The translations under genes were made by a program, and so were the position numbers. A model generated the notes under the pieces. The model searched no databases. It had not been told where the DNA came from and saw only the letters and a list, made by a program, of their open reading frames with translations. Of a DNA stretch of 64,000 nt, positions 33,846 to 43,848 are shown one piece after another (position 1 is the stretch's first letter; every line of letters starts with the position of its first letter). The stretch is from Punctularia strigosozonata HHB-11173 SS5 (taxonomy: Eukaryota > Basidiomycota > Agaricomycetes > Corticiales > Punctulariaceae): the NCBI RefSeq assembly GCF_000264995.1, contig NW_006767434.1, positions 946,541-1,010,540 on the forward strand, in the 5' to 3' direction.

Positions 33846-36555
33846 ATGAACGTTGCCGTTCCTGAAAAGACCTTGCAAGGCGATGGCCTGCTGCTCCCGG
33901 GCGCGTTCGACCGTCCGAGACGCCGCTTCTTGATCTCACGACACTTCGTCGGGCTCGCGCTCCTGGTGTCGCTCGTGCTGTGGACGAAGAGCGTGGATCT
34001 GAACCAGGGCTCGACCTCGAGTGCGGTCCCTGCGCGTTCGGTATGCTCGAAGGATGGCCTGCAAGTCGCCGAGTTTGACTGGGATGCGGTGAGTTCGCGA
34101 TAGGGCCCCTCTTGAGTTGAAATCAGGACGCGCTGGTCTTACGAACGATGGCGTCGTAGGTCGTCCCGAGCGAGAAGCTAGTCTGGCACGCCTGCGAGGA
34201 TAAGTTCGAATGCGCCCGACTCTCCGTAAGCCCCCCTCCTCCACACGTATCTGCGGGCACGACTCATCCTGACGTTACGATCGTAGGTGCCGCTCGACTA
34301 CTCGAACCCGGAGGGAAAAAAGGCTGCGGTCGCGCTCATGAAGATCCCGTCTAAGATCGCGCCTGACGAGGAGGGCTATCGCGGGCCAGTTCTGTTCAAC
34401 CCAGGTGCGTCCCACCACGCATGCAAATCAGTGCAGGCCGTGAAGCTGACCCCCTTCGACTCCCTTCTCAGGTGGTCCAGGCGGTTCTGGCGTGGACCTG
34501 ATCAAACGCGCCGGCGAACAGTTCCAGCAAATCCTTGGAGGTACGTGTACCGTCCGGAGCCCGAATTCTCACCCGACGCTCACCTTGCCTGCAGACGACT
34601 ACGACCTCATCGGGTTCGATCCGCGAGGTGGGTACCTACCCTTTGAGCATCTTTCGCCAACCACGTGAATGACGCGTCGCAGGTATCGGGCGCACTACGC
34701 CCGGCATCGTCGTCTTCGATGACGAGGGCGCCAGCGTCGCCTGGCAGCTCACACACGGACCGGTTCTGAACGCCACCGACGAGGCACTCGCACGCGCCTA
34801 TGCCCGCGCCCAGGTCTTTGGCAGCCTCGCGGCGGAACGCGTCGGCGAGGCTGCGCAGTACGTGAGCACGCCCATGGTTGCGCGCGACATGCTCAGCATC
34901 ACCCGGGCGCACGGGCGGGAGAAGCTGCTCTACTGGGGATTCAGGTCCGTCACACAGCACGCAATCGAAGGAATCTGGGCTGACCCGTGTTGTGGTGTTA
35001 GTTATGGAACCATCTTAGGCATTACGTGTGTCCTGTCCTGCCACTTCTGAGATTGCGGATGCTGATAACCCGACCGCAAGCTATGCGTCCATGTTCCCCG
35101 TACGCTGGCGCGAATATGAGTGGTGGTCGAGTAACGTTCTCATCCGATTGAATGCACTCAGGACAATATCGACCGTTTGATTGTAGATGGTAAAGGGGCA
35201 AAGTCAGGTGTCATGTGAATCGCTCTCACCTTCTAGCAGGCGTAGTCGACAGCGAAAACTACATGAAAAGTACGCATTCCATACTCGTCCGAATCGTCAT
35301 GCGAGGCTGATTAGACCCCCCCCAGCGCTTTGGTCCAACAACCTCCGCGACACCGACAAGGTCAAAACGACTGCAATCTCCCTCCTGCATTTCATGCTGA
35401 TCCCACGTCCTTGAAGGTGCTCGACCAGTTCTATACCGCCTGCGCCAACAGCACGTCCTGCGCCCTGCACGAACCGACCCCCTCCGCCATTCAATCGCGC
35501 GTAGACGTGCTGTTTGCCAAGCTCAAGCGGAACCCGATTCCCGTCTCCCTCAACGGCACCAACTACGGCCTCGTCGACTACACCCTCGCGCGCCAGGTCG
35601 TCTTCATCTGGCTCTACAAGCCTTACCAGAAGTCTCCCCTCAGCGCTTCTTCCCTCGCCTCTGCGCTGGAAGCGCTCGAGCGCGGCGATGGCGCGGCGAT
35701 GTGGGCCGCGCATGCGCCCGAGCCCACGATCAAGTGCGATTGCGCGCGCGACGGTCCGGCGAAGCTGCCTGCTGCGAACCGGGAGACGACGCTCGCGATC
35801 GCGTGCGGCGACGGAGAGCCGGTGGAACACGACCTCGAGGAGCTACGGGCGTTCTACGACGACATGGCGCGCGACTCCGACTTCGCCGAGATCTGGTCTG
35901 CCCATCTGGATTGCGCGTGCGTATTCTCTTTGGTCTTGTTCTCTGGCGCCGACGATCCCCATCGCTGTCTCTCGTTGGGCTATATAGGGGATGGAAGATA
36001 CGGTCAAAGGAGCAGTTCCATGGTGAGTTCGGTACTGGAATGTAGCCCATTGGATGGATCCTCGACGATGCGGACCAGGACCTTTCGCCGGCAACACCAG
36101 CTACCCGATCCTTCTCATTGGCAACACCGCCGACCCCGTCACGCCTCTTTGGAAGTGCGTTTTCTTGTCGTCCATCGTTGTGTAGCACAAGTATTGACAG
36201 GAAGTCGTAGCGCTCACAAGATGGCGAAGGGCTTCCCAGATGCCGCCGTTCTGACGCAGAACTCTGCTGGCGTAGGTTTCCGGTCGACCTCCGGCAGGTG
36301 TCCAGGCTGATCTCGCCCCCCCTCGATTAGCATTGCTCCCTCGCGGGCGCGTCTCTGTGCACGGCGAAGTACGTGCGGGACTACTTCCGCGAGGGGAAGT
36401 TGCCGCCTGCGGGGGCCGTGTGCGAGATTGAGGATGAGCTGTTCCCATCCTCGGACGTCAAGCAGGCAGGAGATATGCTTAACCACGACGACAGGGTGTT
36501 GCTCGATGCTGCGAGGGAGCTTAGCGACAAGTTCGAGGTACCTCGTCTGCATTGA
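33846..36555 (+). CDS. TAP-like serine peptidase (alpha/beta hydrolase), copy 4
   Basis: Inverted duplicate of copy 1, differing at a small number of residues. ATG 33846 gives MNVAVPEKTLQGDGLLLPGA, a basic patch, then the membrane segment FVGLALLVSLVLW (about residues 34-46). Exons then give VPLDYSNPEGKKAAVALMKI, GPGGSGVDLIKRAGEQFQQI, YDLIGFDPRG and GREKLLYWGFSYGTILGITY. The nucleophile Ser codon is split by the intron 34945-35001 (AG|T). DNIDRLIVDGVVDSENYM, the lid exon to about 35917 (LDCA), LLIGNTADPVTPL and NSAGHCS follow, and the end is FEVPRLH at 36555. All three triad positions are present and reading frames join cleanly at every intron, so it looks functional. Nine or more introns. 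The small unknown gene lies 510 bp downstream on the same strand. Confidence 0.92.
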
Positions 36556-36841
36556 CGGGTTTTCTTTGCGTATACCCTGCGGCCTAACAAGGATGTAGAG
36601 TACTTGAGGTGGAACGCGACTACGGCTATCTTGTGCCTATATTCCACATATACATTGGTGATATTGCCCGAGTATAAAACCCAATGCCTGAGCAGGCGAT
36701 ACGATATCTATTATCTCCTCCGAGGAATTGAGATGCCTGAAGGCGCCGTGACGAGTTGAGTTAGCGTGAGGCCGGTGGTTTGTGCGGGAAAGGTTGCTCC
36801 GTACGCGCGGATGCACCTCGTCCTCTTCTTCCGCGTCCACA

Positions 36842-36896
36842 TACACATCGTCCCGACGCCGCACGCGATCAGCGTCCCGCGTCGGTACGATGTGTA
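36842..36896. promoter_or_regulatory. 55 bp imperfect palindrome, right-arm copy
   Basis: Same palindrome as 7329-7383, 170 nt upstream of ATG 37066 and about 35 nt upstream of the TATA box. The single mismatched pair in the stem is retained in both arms. Confidence 0.6.
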
Positions 36897-36931
36897 TATC
36901 CGCCCTTCCGCGTCTTCCACCCTCGAAAACG

Positions 36932-36939
36932 TATAAAAA
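36932..36939 (+). promoter_or_regulatory. TATA box of the small unknown gene, right arm
   Basis: TATAAAAA about 127 nt upstream of ATG 37066, matching the left-arm copy. Confidence 0.6.
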
Positions 36940-37065
36940 CCCAGCATCCTGCTCGTACTGACCTCCAGCATTCTGGACTTGACCTTCGCATCTCCTTCGA
37001 TTCCTTACACGCACTTGGCACATCTTCAGGCTAACAGTCATCTATAAACTTATCTATCGTCTAGA

Positions 37066-37519
37066 ATGCTCTCCACGCTCTTCGTCGTCGACCTGCGCAG
37101 CCAGAAGGAGGCCAGGGCCGTCGACTCGCGCGCTCCTAAGCTCAACCGCTTCAGGCTTAGGATGCCGACGCTTCCGAAGCTCCCGTCGTCTGCAAGGGGG
37201 CTGAGGAGATTGGCGATGAAATTGCGGGGTTCTCGTACGTTCATCTTCGCGTCTTCGCTTTCTTTATCGGCACGCAGGCTGACGCGAGTTGGCAGGTTCA
37301 GATGAGGTATTCGACGTCAAGGAGGTGGTGCTCGCTCAGCTACACGGCCTCATCGATTCCGGAGTCTACGTGGACCTTTACGAGGTTGCCCATTACTACG
37401 CGGGAATATGCGGGGTACGTCCGCCCGCGTTCCGATCCCTTTCGTACACCGACCGAACCCCACAGGTCGAGTACTATTACCTTGTGATCGAAGAACTGAC
37501 GAAGGCCGGGTTCTTCTGA
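37066..37519 (+). CDS. Small protein of unknown function, right-arm copy
   Basis: Near-identical to the gene at 6706-7159. It has a basic head starting MLSTLFVVDLRSQKEARAVD, two short introns of 50-60 nt, an acidic tyrosine-rich second half (VYVDLYEVAHYYAGICG), and an end at ELTKAGFF. The few visible differences from the other copy fall mostly inside introns. No family is recognised. The conserved splice sites, promoter motifs and reading frame in both arms favour a real gene over a chance frame, but recent duplication also weakens that argument. Confidence 0.6.
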
Positions 37520-38271
37520 GGCCGGGTTCGTGGGGCCTCGGGCTTGCCGCCCGGTGGCCTCTGGGACTAGAGCGCGAGTCCTACAGGCACGGTGTGCCTC
37601 CATGCGCTCGAAGGGATCGACGTTGTCATTGGCGTTGGCCCTGGAGGAGGTGTGACCATCCCCGATGTTGTTCCCGCACCCAAAAGCACGGAAGACGCCG
37701 CCGGATTTGAGGCCCGAGTTTTCGACCCTTATGGACCTCGTCACGGCGGCGGACGCGGAAGGGAAGGACGCCGGCGATGCCTTGGAGCGTCGTCGTGCGT
37801 TCCTTGCCAGATGCCCCGTTTGCACGGGCGGGGGCCTTCGGAGTCGAAGAGGAGGGACATGGTTGCTGCTCGCGGTGTCTAGGTCGAGAGCGGGACGCCG
37901 CGATTGGCCGGGCGCTCGACGGCATCTCATTTCCACGCGCGACGTCGGTGCGCCAGCATGCAGTACGGGACGTTCGGTACGTTCCTTCTCCCACTCATCC
38001 TCACCTATCACGCATCTGACACCTTGTTGCAGGCCGAGTACGGGACGCCGGGCTCGACGGATATCCGCGTCTGTGCATACCTCAAGAAAATCGAAAAAAA
38101 AAACGGAAAAGTCAAAATCGAAAAAAGAGGCTGGACGGATTGGGATCGGGATTGGAATCGGCTTTGATAGTTTTAGATAGTTAGATAGATGGTTACGGCG
38201 CACGGACATTGATTTACCAGCTAACCTTCTGACGCTCTTTTCTACTTCTTAGCTTTCAGCTGCCCTCGTCG
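37520..38271. other. Unassigned sequence downstream of the small gene, right arm
   Basis: Counterpart of 5957-6705. The plus-strand frame here is open only from about 37665 (171 codons) because of an upstream TGA. A candidate splice (gtacgttcc...ttgcag) near 37978-38033 is present in both arms, so a second spliced transcript cannot be excluded. No domain is seen. Confidence 0.35.
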
Positions 38272-38358
38272 TCTGGTCCCCCTGGTCGCTGGTCTCCTGG
38301 TCCCCTGGTCCCCTGGTCCCCTGGTCGCTGGTCCCCTGGTCCCCCTGGTCGCTGGTCC
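38272..38358. repeat. TGGTCCCC/TGGTCGC minisatellite, short allele
   Basis: About 87 bp of the repeat seen at 5815-5956, in reverse complement; roughly 55 bp shorter. Confidence 0.9.
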
Positions 38359-38505
38359 TCAAGTTCAAGGTCTCCCAGAATAGGATTGCCAGCGTGTAGC
38401 GCTGGCGATCCGGCAGCCGGCCTCTTCGTGGCCTGGGGGATTAGTACCCTTCGGGGGAAGCCAACGGCTGTTTTGGACCTTCAAATATCGAAGACGCTCG
38501 CGATA

Positions 38506-39196
38506 GTGAGTCTTTGTCATTGTTTCGTCTCTGAGTCTGAAGTTTTGCACGACAGGTACCGCTTCTGTTCCGCCTTTTTCGGATGCATCGAAGGGCAATC
38601 AATGCGAGTGAGTACTAAAAGTTTTCACGAGCCCCACATAGACTTCACGATGTCGTAGGGACCATTCCAGGACTCGGTTGACCGAGGGTCAGTTCCCGAA
38701 TTCGTCTCTCAGGCATGTTTCGATCCACGAGAACGGTCCGTGGAATCGATTACCGAAAAATGCGACGACGGAGCTACAGCAGTCCGCCTATGTATTCCTA
38801 TGTATTGGGCTCACGCAGTCGGGATGAATAGGATGGCGTCGAATGTGCTGGAACGCAGTGCCAAGGTCGTGAGTTTACGGTACCAGTGATACAATGGCTA
38901 AGAACGATGTATACGAGGATTTTTGGTGTAACTATTCGTTCTTGCTACCCTGTTACATCCGCCGGTGTGAGAAATCACGGCTTGTCCCACACACGATCCC
39001 GAAAGCTATACTTTAGCATGTGGCCTTCCATGAGGTGATGAGCCAAAGCCGTCGTGAGGCTTGTACACGACACTTAGTCTGCAATGACCGCCAGATAGAC
39101 GATAGTCGATCATGGCATGATATACCCACTCGAGACTCGATTACATTCAATTGACACAGCAGTACATCGCTTCTTTGCTTTCGGACTTCCGACAAT
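38506..39196. other. Gene-free stretch next to the right arm
   Basis: Unique sequence between the end of the duplication and the stop codon of the dipeptidyl-peptidase gene. No gene or repeat was seen; it includes the latter's 3' UTR. Confidence 0.5.
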
Positions 39197-42100
39197 TCAA
39201 TGCTCGCCGACAAACTCGTCGAACCAGCGGAAGACCTCGTAGTGCCATTTCAGGCTGTTTCCGTGGTTGAGGACCCAGTGATTCTCATCGGGGAAGATCA
39301 CGAGGCGGCTCGGGATGCCCTTCCTGCATGCGAGCGTCGCGTGGTCAGCGAATTGAATGACAGAACACGAGCGACGTGGGACGTACTGCTGTAGGGCGTG
39401 GAAGGCGCCGATGCTCTCCGTCTCCGGGAGACGGTAGTCCTTGCTTCCGTGGATGAGCAGCTGCGGCGTGGACCTAGAACGTCGGCGTCAATGCCGTCGT
39501 GAGCCAAATCTTCCCCTCCGCGACCGACAGGGATGCATCATGCTCTCACCAGTTGGCGACGAAGTTCGAAGGGGAGTACTTCTCAGACAGCGCCTTGCTC
39601 TTGGCCTGCCACGGGGCTCCTCCCCACTCGTGATTGAACTGCGGATGCACGGCAGGTGAGAAAGGCAAAAGGTTGATCCCGGCGCCGGGAAAATCACGTA
39701 CGAAGAAGAGCTCATCCGTCGAGTATCCATTGTAGTTCGCGTCGAACACCTGAGAAGCACCGGGGACAGCGTGAGCAAATCGGATCGGAACGCCGGGAGC
39801 ATCTTCCGTTGGCTTACCCCGTCGTGACCCACGAGAGCCTGCAAGCAATAGTCATCTCAACCGGTGCCGATACCAGAACTCCGCCAAGAACGAACCTTGA
39901 AACCAAAACCGTATTCCGGATGACCCTGGATCCAGCTGCAGAACGGAACGTAAGAATAGAGCCCGGGGACGGAAAGGGACCCGAGCTTCCACTGACTTGA
40001 TCGCGTAACCGCCCCAGCTGGCACCGGCAGCAACGGCCCTGTCGGAGTCGATCTCGGGGTACTTGTCTAGGACGTGCTTCCAGCCCTTGATCATGTCCAC
40101 GAACGGTTTCCCTCCCCAATCCTCGGCGATGGCATCAGTGAACTCTGTTGGGTCGAGTTTGCCTTAGACTCCTCCGATCACTGACCGTAGCAGGTAACGC
40201 TCACCTTGTCCAAAAGTCGTAGACCCTGTCGGGTTCAGGGCCACGGTGAAATAGCCTTGCTGCGCAAACACTAAGCACAATCGTTGGTAAGCTGGTCAGC
40301 GAGGGTCCAATAACCTCTCAATGGTCTCACCCTGAGGATTCCATCTGGTCGACCACTGGTCCTCCCAAGCGCCCTGCGGTCCACCGTGTATCAACAGCAC
40401 GGCCGGCCACTTCTTCTTCTCGCCCTCCTTCCACCCCTTGGGCTTGATTGCCCATCCTTGCACCTTCCGGCCGCCCGCGCCCTCGAACCACACCTCCTCG
40501 CCGTCCGGCAGCTCCTTCGCCTTCAGCGCCTCTTCCGTGAACTTCGTCACCTGCTCGATCTTGGGGTCCGTCGAGCCGCCCTCCTTGTCCAAGCCGCGGA
40601 TGATGTAGACGTCGTTCGGCTTGGTCAGGGACGACGCGGTAAAGACGAGTCGGCCGTTGGGCAAGGCGCGCACGCCGGACGCGGCGCCCTTGGAGGTGAG
40701 CGCCTTCGGGGTATAGTCGGCGGAGAACTTGGGGTGCGTGGTGGAATGCGACGGCGTGGGCGGGAGGAGGACGTTGAAGACCTTGATCTTGGCCTCGTCG
40801 CCGGCGGTGAAGAAGAGCGACTTGCCGTCGGTGGCGAACTGACACAGAAACGGGAATCAGCTGTGAGCCTGTGACTCTACCGCTTTGGGGGCGAATGGCG
40901 AACGTACTGTGATGGCGTCGGGAGAGCGGTCCCAGTCCTGGGTGAGCGTGTAGCGAACATCAGTCACCAGATCGTAGATTACAATCTTCGCCCTGAGCGT
41001 CACAGGCAGTCAGTTTGATTCCGAAACGCAGCGTGGATGTACTCGAACATCACCTGTCGGACTCGTAGCCGTCCTCGTCCAGTTCCAGCCAGGCGACCTT
41101 GTCACCCTTGGGGCTGAATACCGGCGAATGAGTGGCGCCTTGCTTTCCGGAGGTCAATTCTACCGGTTTTGAGCCACCCTTCGCATTGACGATGTAGATC
41201 TACGAAAAGCGCAGATCGTGTTAGTACTTTGATCGTCAAACGTATGGATTTATGCGCCAGCACAGACATTTTGCTTGGTATGGGCCGCAGGGAGCAGCTC
41301 GGGGTCCTTGGCAGTGTACACGATGCGGCCTCCCGAGACGTCAAAGTCGTCAGTGCCGCCGAACGGCTCGACAGGAGATGACTATTCGATCATTGTCATC
41401 ACTAGCACAGTGTTCATCGTGGATCAAAGCTCACATGGCCAGTGCCGTTGAGGGGAGCATAGAACTCGGTGCCGAGGTGCCACTTGCGGCCAAAGTCCTG
41501 CTGCAAGCTGACTGCGAAGAGCTGTTGCATCTTGGGTCCGCGCCAGGTGTCCCAATGGCGGACGAACGTGTCGTCGTAGACCTGCAAAGATGTTATTAGC
41601 CTCCGAGGTGCGCATGTATGCGTGATCGGCGTACGTACCCAGGCCGTGTTACCGCGGTTCCCCCACTCCTCGTCCTGCTGCTTGACGGTCTTCAAATCTC
41701 CGTCGGGGTACACGTACTCCGAGAACACGAGCAGTCCGGACGCGGCGTCGAAGCGGAAGTTACCCGCGCCCTTCGTCGGGAACGAGCCCACGAGGACGGG
41801 CGACTCCGGCGCAACCGCGAGCTCCGCCTGAGCGTCCTCAGCGGTAAACTTGACTGAGATTGCGTACAGCTCCTGCACGTCCTTCTCCTCGCTCGCGACG
41901 ACGTGCCCGACCGTGCGCGAGTCGAGCCAGAACGCGTCGCCGCCGGTCGTAAGCGGGATCTCGAGAGGCTGGACGGTCGACTCGAGGGGTGCGATGAAGA
42001 TCGACTTGTTGTTCCTGTGATAATTGATCACGGCGTCAGCTTCGCGCTACGGCTTGTAACTGTGTTCAGACTGACTTTTTGGCCTTAAACGAATACTTGC

Positions 42101-42341
42101 TCGACGACACGAGGACGAGGTCACCCGGCGCGTTTGGTATGCCGGTTCCTGGCCTTGCGAGCTCCACCAGGTCCTTCGGCGCAAAGACGTCGTTGCCCTC
42201 TTTGAACTTGAAGTCATGGTTTAGGGGCCTGCGAGCGGCGGCACCAGCGGGCGGCATGTTCGTCGCCGTCGTCAGTGAAGAGTTGCTATCGAGCGGAACT
42301 TGTGCCGCGAGACCCAGAAGCGAGAGAGCAGACCAGAGCAT
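39197..42341 (-). CDS. Secreted dipeptidyl-peptidase V-like serine peptidase (S9)
   Basis: ATG 42341 starts a signal peptide (MLWSALSLLGLAAQ) and a propeller-type N-terminal domain (VYDDTFVRHWDTWRGPKMQQ, HSPVFSPKGDKVAWLELDED, YTLTQDWDRSPDAITFATDG). The C-terminal hydrolase domain begins PAVLLIHGGPQGAWEDQWST. It carries the nucleophile AAGASWGGYAIKW (GxSxGG), the acid LLIHGSKDYRLPE and the histidine in VIFPDENHW, and ends FDEFVGEH at 39197. This order matches fungal DPP5, which removes dipeptides from secreted peptides. About ten introns join cleanly; one restores LQQ-KGIPSRL across gtacgt...cag near 39330-39387. It looks intact. It lies next to the TAP-like peptidase duplication, in line with a peptide-degrading role. 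Confidence 0.93.
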
Positions 42342-42665
42342 GGTGCTGGTCCAAGTTTACCTTACGTGGGTGCTCTCGCCATCTGCGCAGCCCTGGGTCC
42401 ATATGAACGAACGCGACCACGCGAAACAACGTCAGGACCATGTGATCGAGCGTGCTCATCGACCAATACGTGCCAACGGCATAACTATAGTCCCCCGTCT
42501 CACTGGTGGGTACGTACTCTCCATGCGCACGAGAGTATCGAAGGCAACGAAGGGGTGGAGAACACGAAGTCGACGGACCAAGATTACACGTAGTGAAGAC
42601 AAGAATTGAACACAACATGGGAGGTAGCACGATCACGAGCAGCGCAAGACAGAACACGGCCCGGC

Positions 42666-43668
42666 CTACGAGCTCATCTCCTCGTCCTCGTCAACGTCCT
42701 CACCACCCTCCTTCTCTTCCACCGCAATCTCATCGCCCTCTACCGTCGTCACCTCCCCCGTCTCCGCGCTCCAATACGCCCTCAACCCGACCTTGAACTC
42801 GACCATCTTCTCTCCGACGAGCTTCAGCAGCTGCGCCTGCTCCGGCGTGAGCACCTTGCCCTTCGTGCACACCGTGTGCGGGTTGTCGAGGCTCGGCACG
42901 CCGCGTTTCATGACCGTGTGCAGCCCGAGCTTGCGCAGCTGCGGCTCCTCGTTGTGCGGGAACGGCTCGGGCGGGTCCGAGTGGTGTTGCATGATCGGGC
43001 CCTCGGGGAGGACGACGGTGCGCGTGGCGACGTTGCCGGAGCGAGCAAAGTCGGGAGGGTGGAAGTCGCCGAACCACTCCGTCACTTCCGCGGGCTCGGA
43101 GTCGGTGAAGAAGAGGCCGACTTGTCCTTTTATCCTCTGTTCGCGGAAAACGTCAGGAACGAGAACGGACGGGGCGAGGATGACGGGAAAAGGTGGGAAA
43201 GAGACGCACGGATGCCAGATGGTGTAGTCCAGTTTTATGTTCTGATTCTGGTGTTGTGCCTAGGGCGATGGCCATGACGGCACCTCTTCCAAAGAATAAC
43301 CTTCCCGTACTTCATCGATTTGTCAGCATCACATCGACTACAGTAGACGAAGAGAGAAAACGCACTCCTTCCATAGTTTCCGTACGGTTTTCAAATGCGC
43401 ATTGCGCATGTTGCCCACATCAAACAGCCAGCAGTATTTCCACTTATCCACCGCCCCTTGCACCTAAAACGACGCTAAGCTTGAGCCTCGATCGTCCAGA
43501 AGGAAGGCCCTTACCGTACCTCGGCTACGAGCGCATTCTTGTGGTCTCTATTCTTCTTGTCGACCTTTGAGAGGGTAACTGACGATATCACCAGTTCAGA
43601 TCTTCTTCCATGCCGTAGCTATGAGATTACGGGGACACACCGACTTTGTTGCGCTTCGACTTCGGCAT
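42666..43668 (-). CDS. MRT4: Ribosome assembly factor MRT4 (P0-like)
   Basis: ATG 43668 gives MPKSKRNKV, and the next exon gives VDKKNRDHKNALVAEVR. Further exons give DKWKYCWLFDVGNMRNAHLK, VRKLWKE, FFGRGAVMAIALG and RIKGQVGLFFTDSEPAEV. The last exon, about 43140-42666, has PQLRKLGLHTVMKRGVPSLD and VLTPEQAQLLKLVGEKMVEF, and ends with an acidic tail. This is the nucleolar paralogue of ribosomal P0 that holds the stalk site on pre-60S particles until exchanged. The order and length (about 240 residues) fit the family. It shares a 180 bp divergent promoter with the deoxyhypusine hydroxylase gene, so two translation-related genes start back to back. Confidence 0.92.
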
Positions 43669-43848
43669 GTTTACGACCCCGAGAAAACCTGGAGGAGGGA
43701 GGAGGAGGAAAAGTATTTGGCGCACGTGCCCATGCATCTCCAGATCTTTAGCACAGCCACCACAATTGATCTCTTGCGCCCCTGACTTGGTTTCCGCTCA
43801 TCTCTCTTGTCCTCGGTTTTATCTGATAGGATAATTTTTTTCGACGCG
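43669..43848. promoter_or_regulatory. Bidirectional promoter region, MRT4 / deoxyhypusine hydroxylase
   Basis: Only 180 bp separates the two start codons, so both promoters must overlap here or extend into the neighbouring gene. No TATA box is evident, which fits housekeeping genes. Confidence 0.6.

Larger units (their letters stand above)
33585..38505. repeat. Right arm of the 4.9 kb inverted segmental duplication
   Basis: Reverse-complement partner of 5672-10612; see that entry for content. Differences from the left arm include a shorter minisatellite, an inserted stretch of about 60 bp near 33690-33750 in the region upstream of the peptidase gene, and scattered substitutions. Confidence 0.9.

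Noticed and set aside
37340-38209. Minus-strand frame of 289 codons (and its 359-codon counterpart at 5806-6885)
   Set aside because: It runs antisense to the small gene and through simple repeats; no domain, and its length follows from stop-poor repeat sequence.
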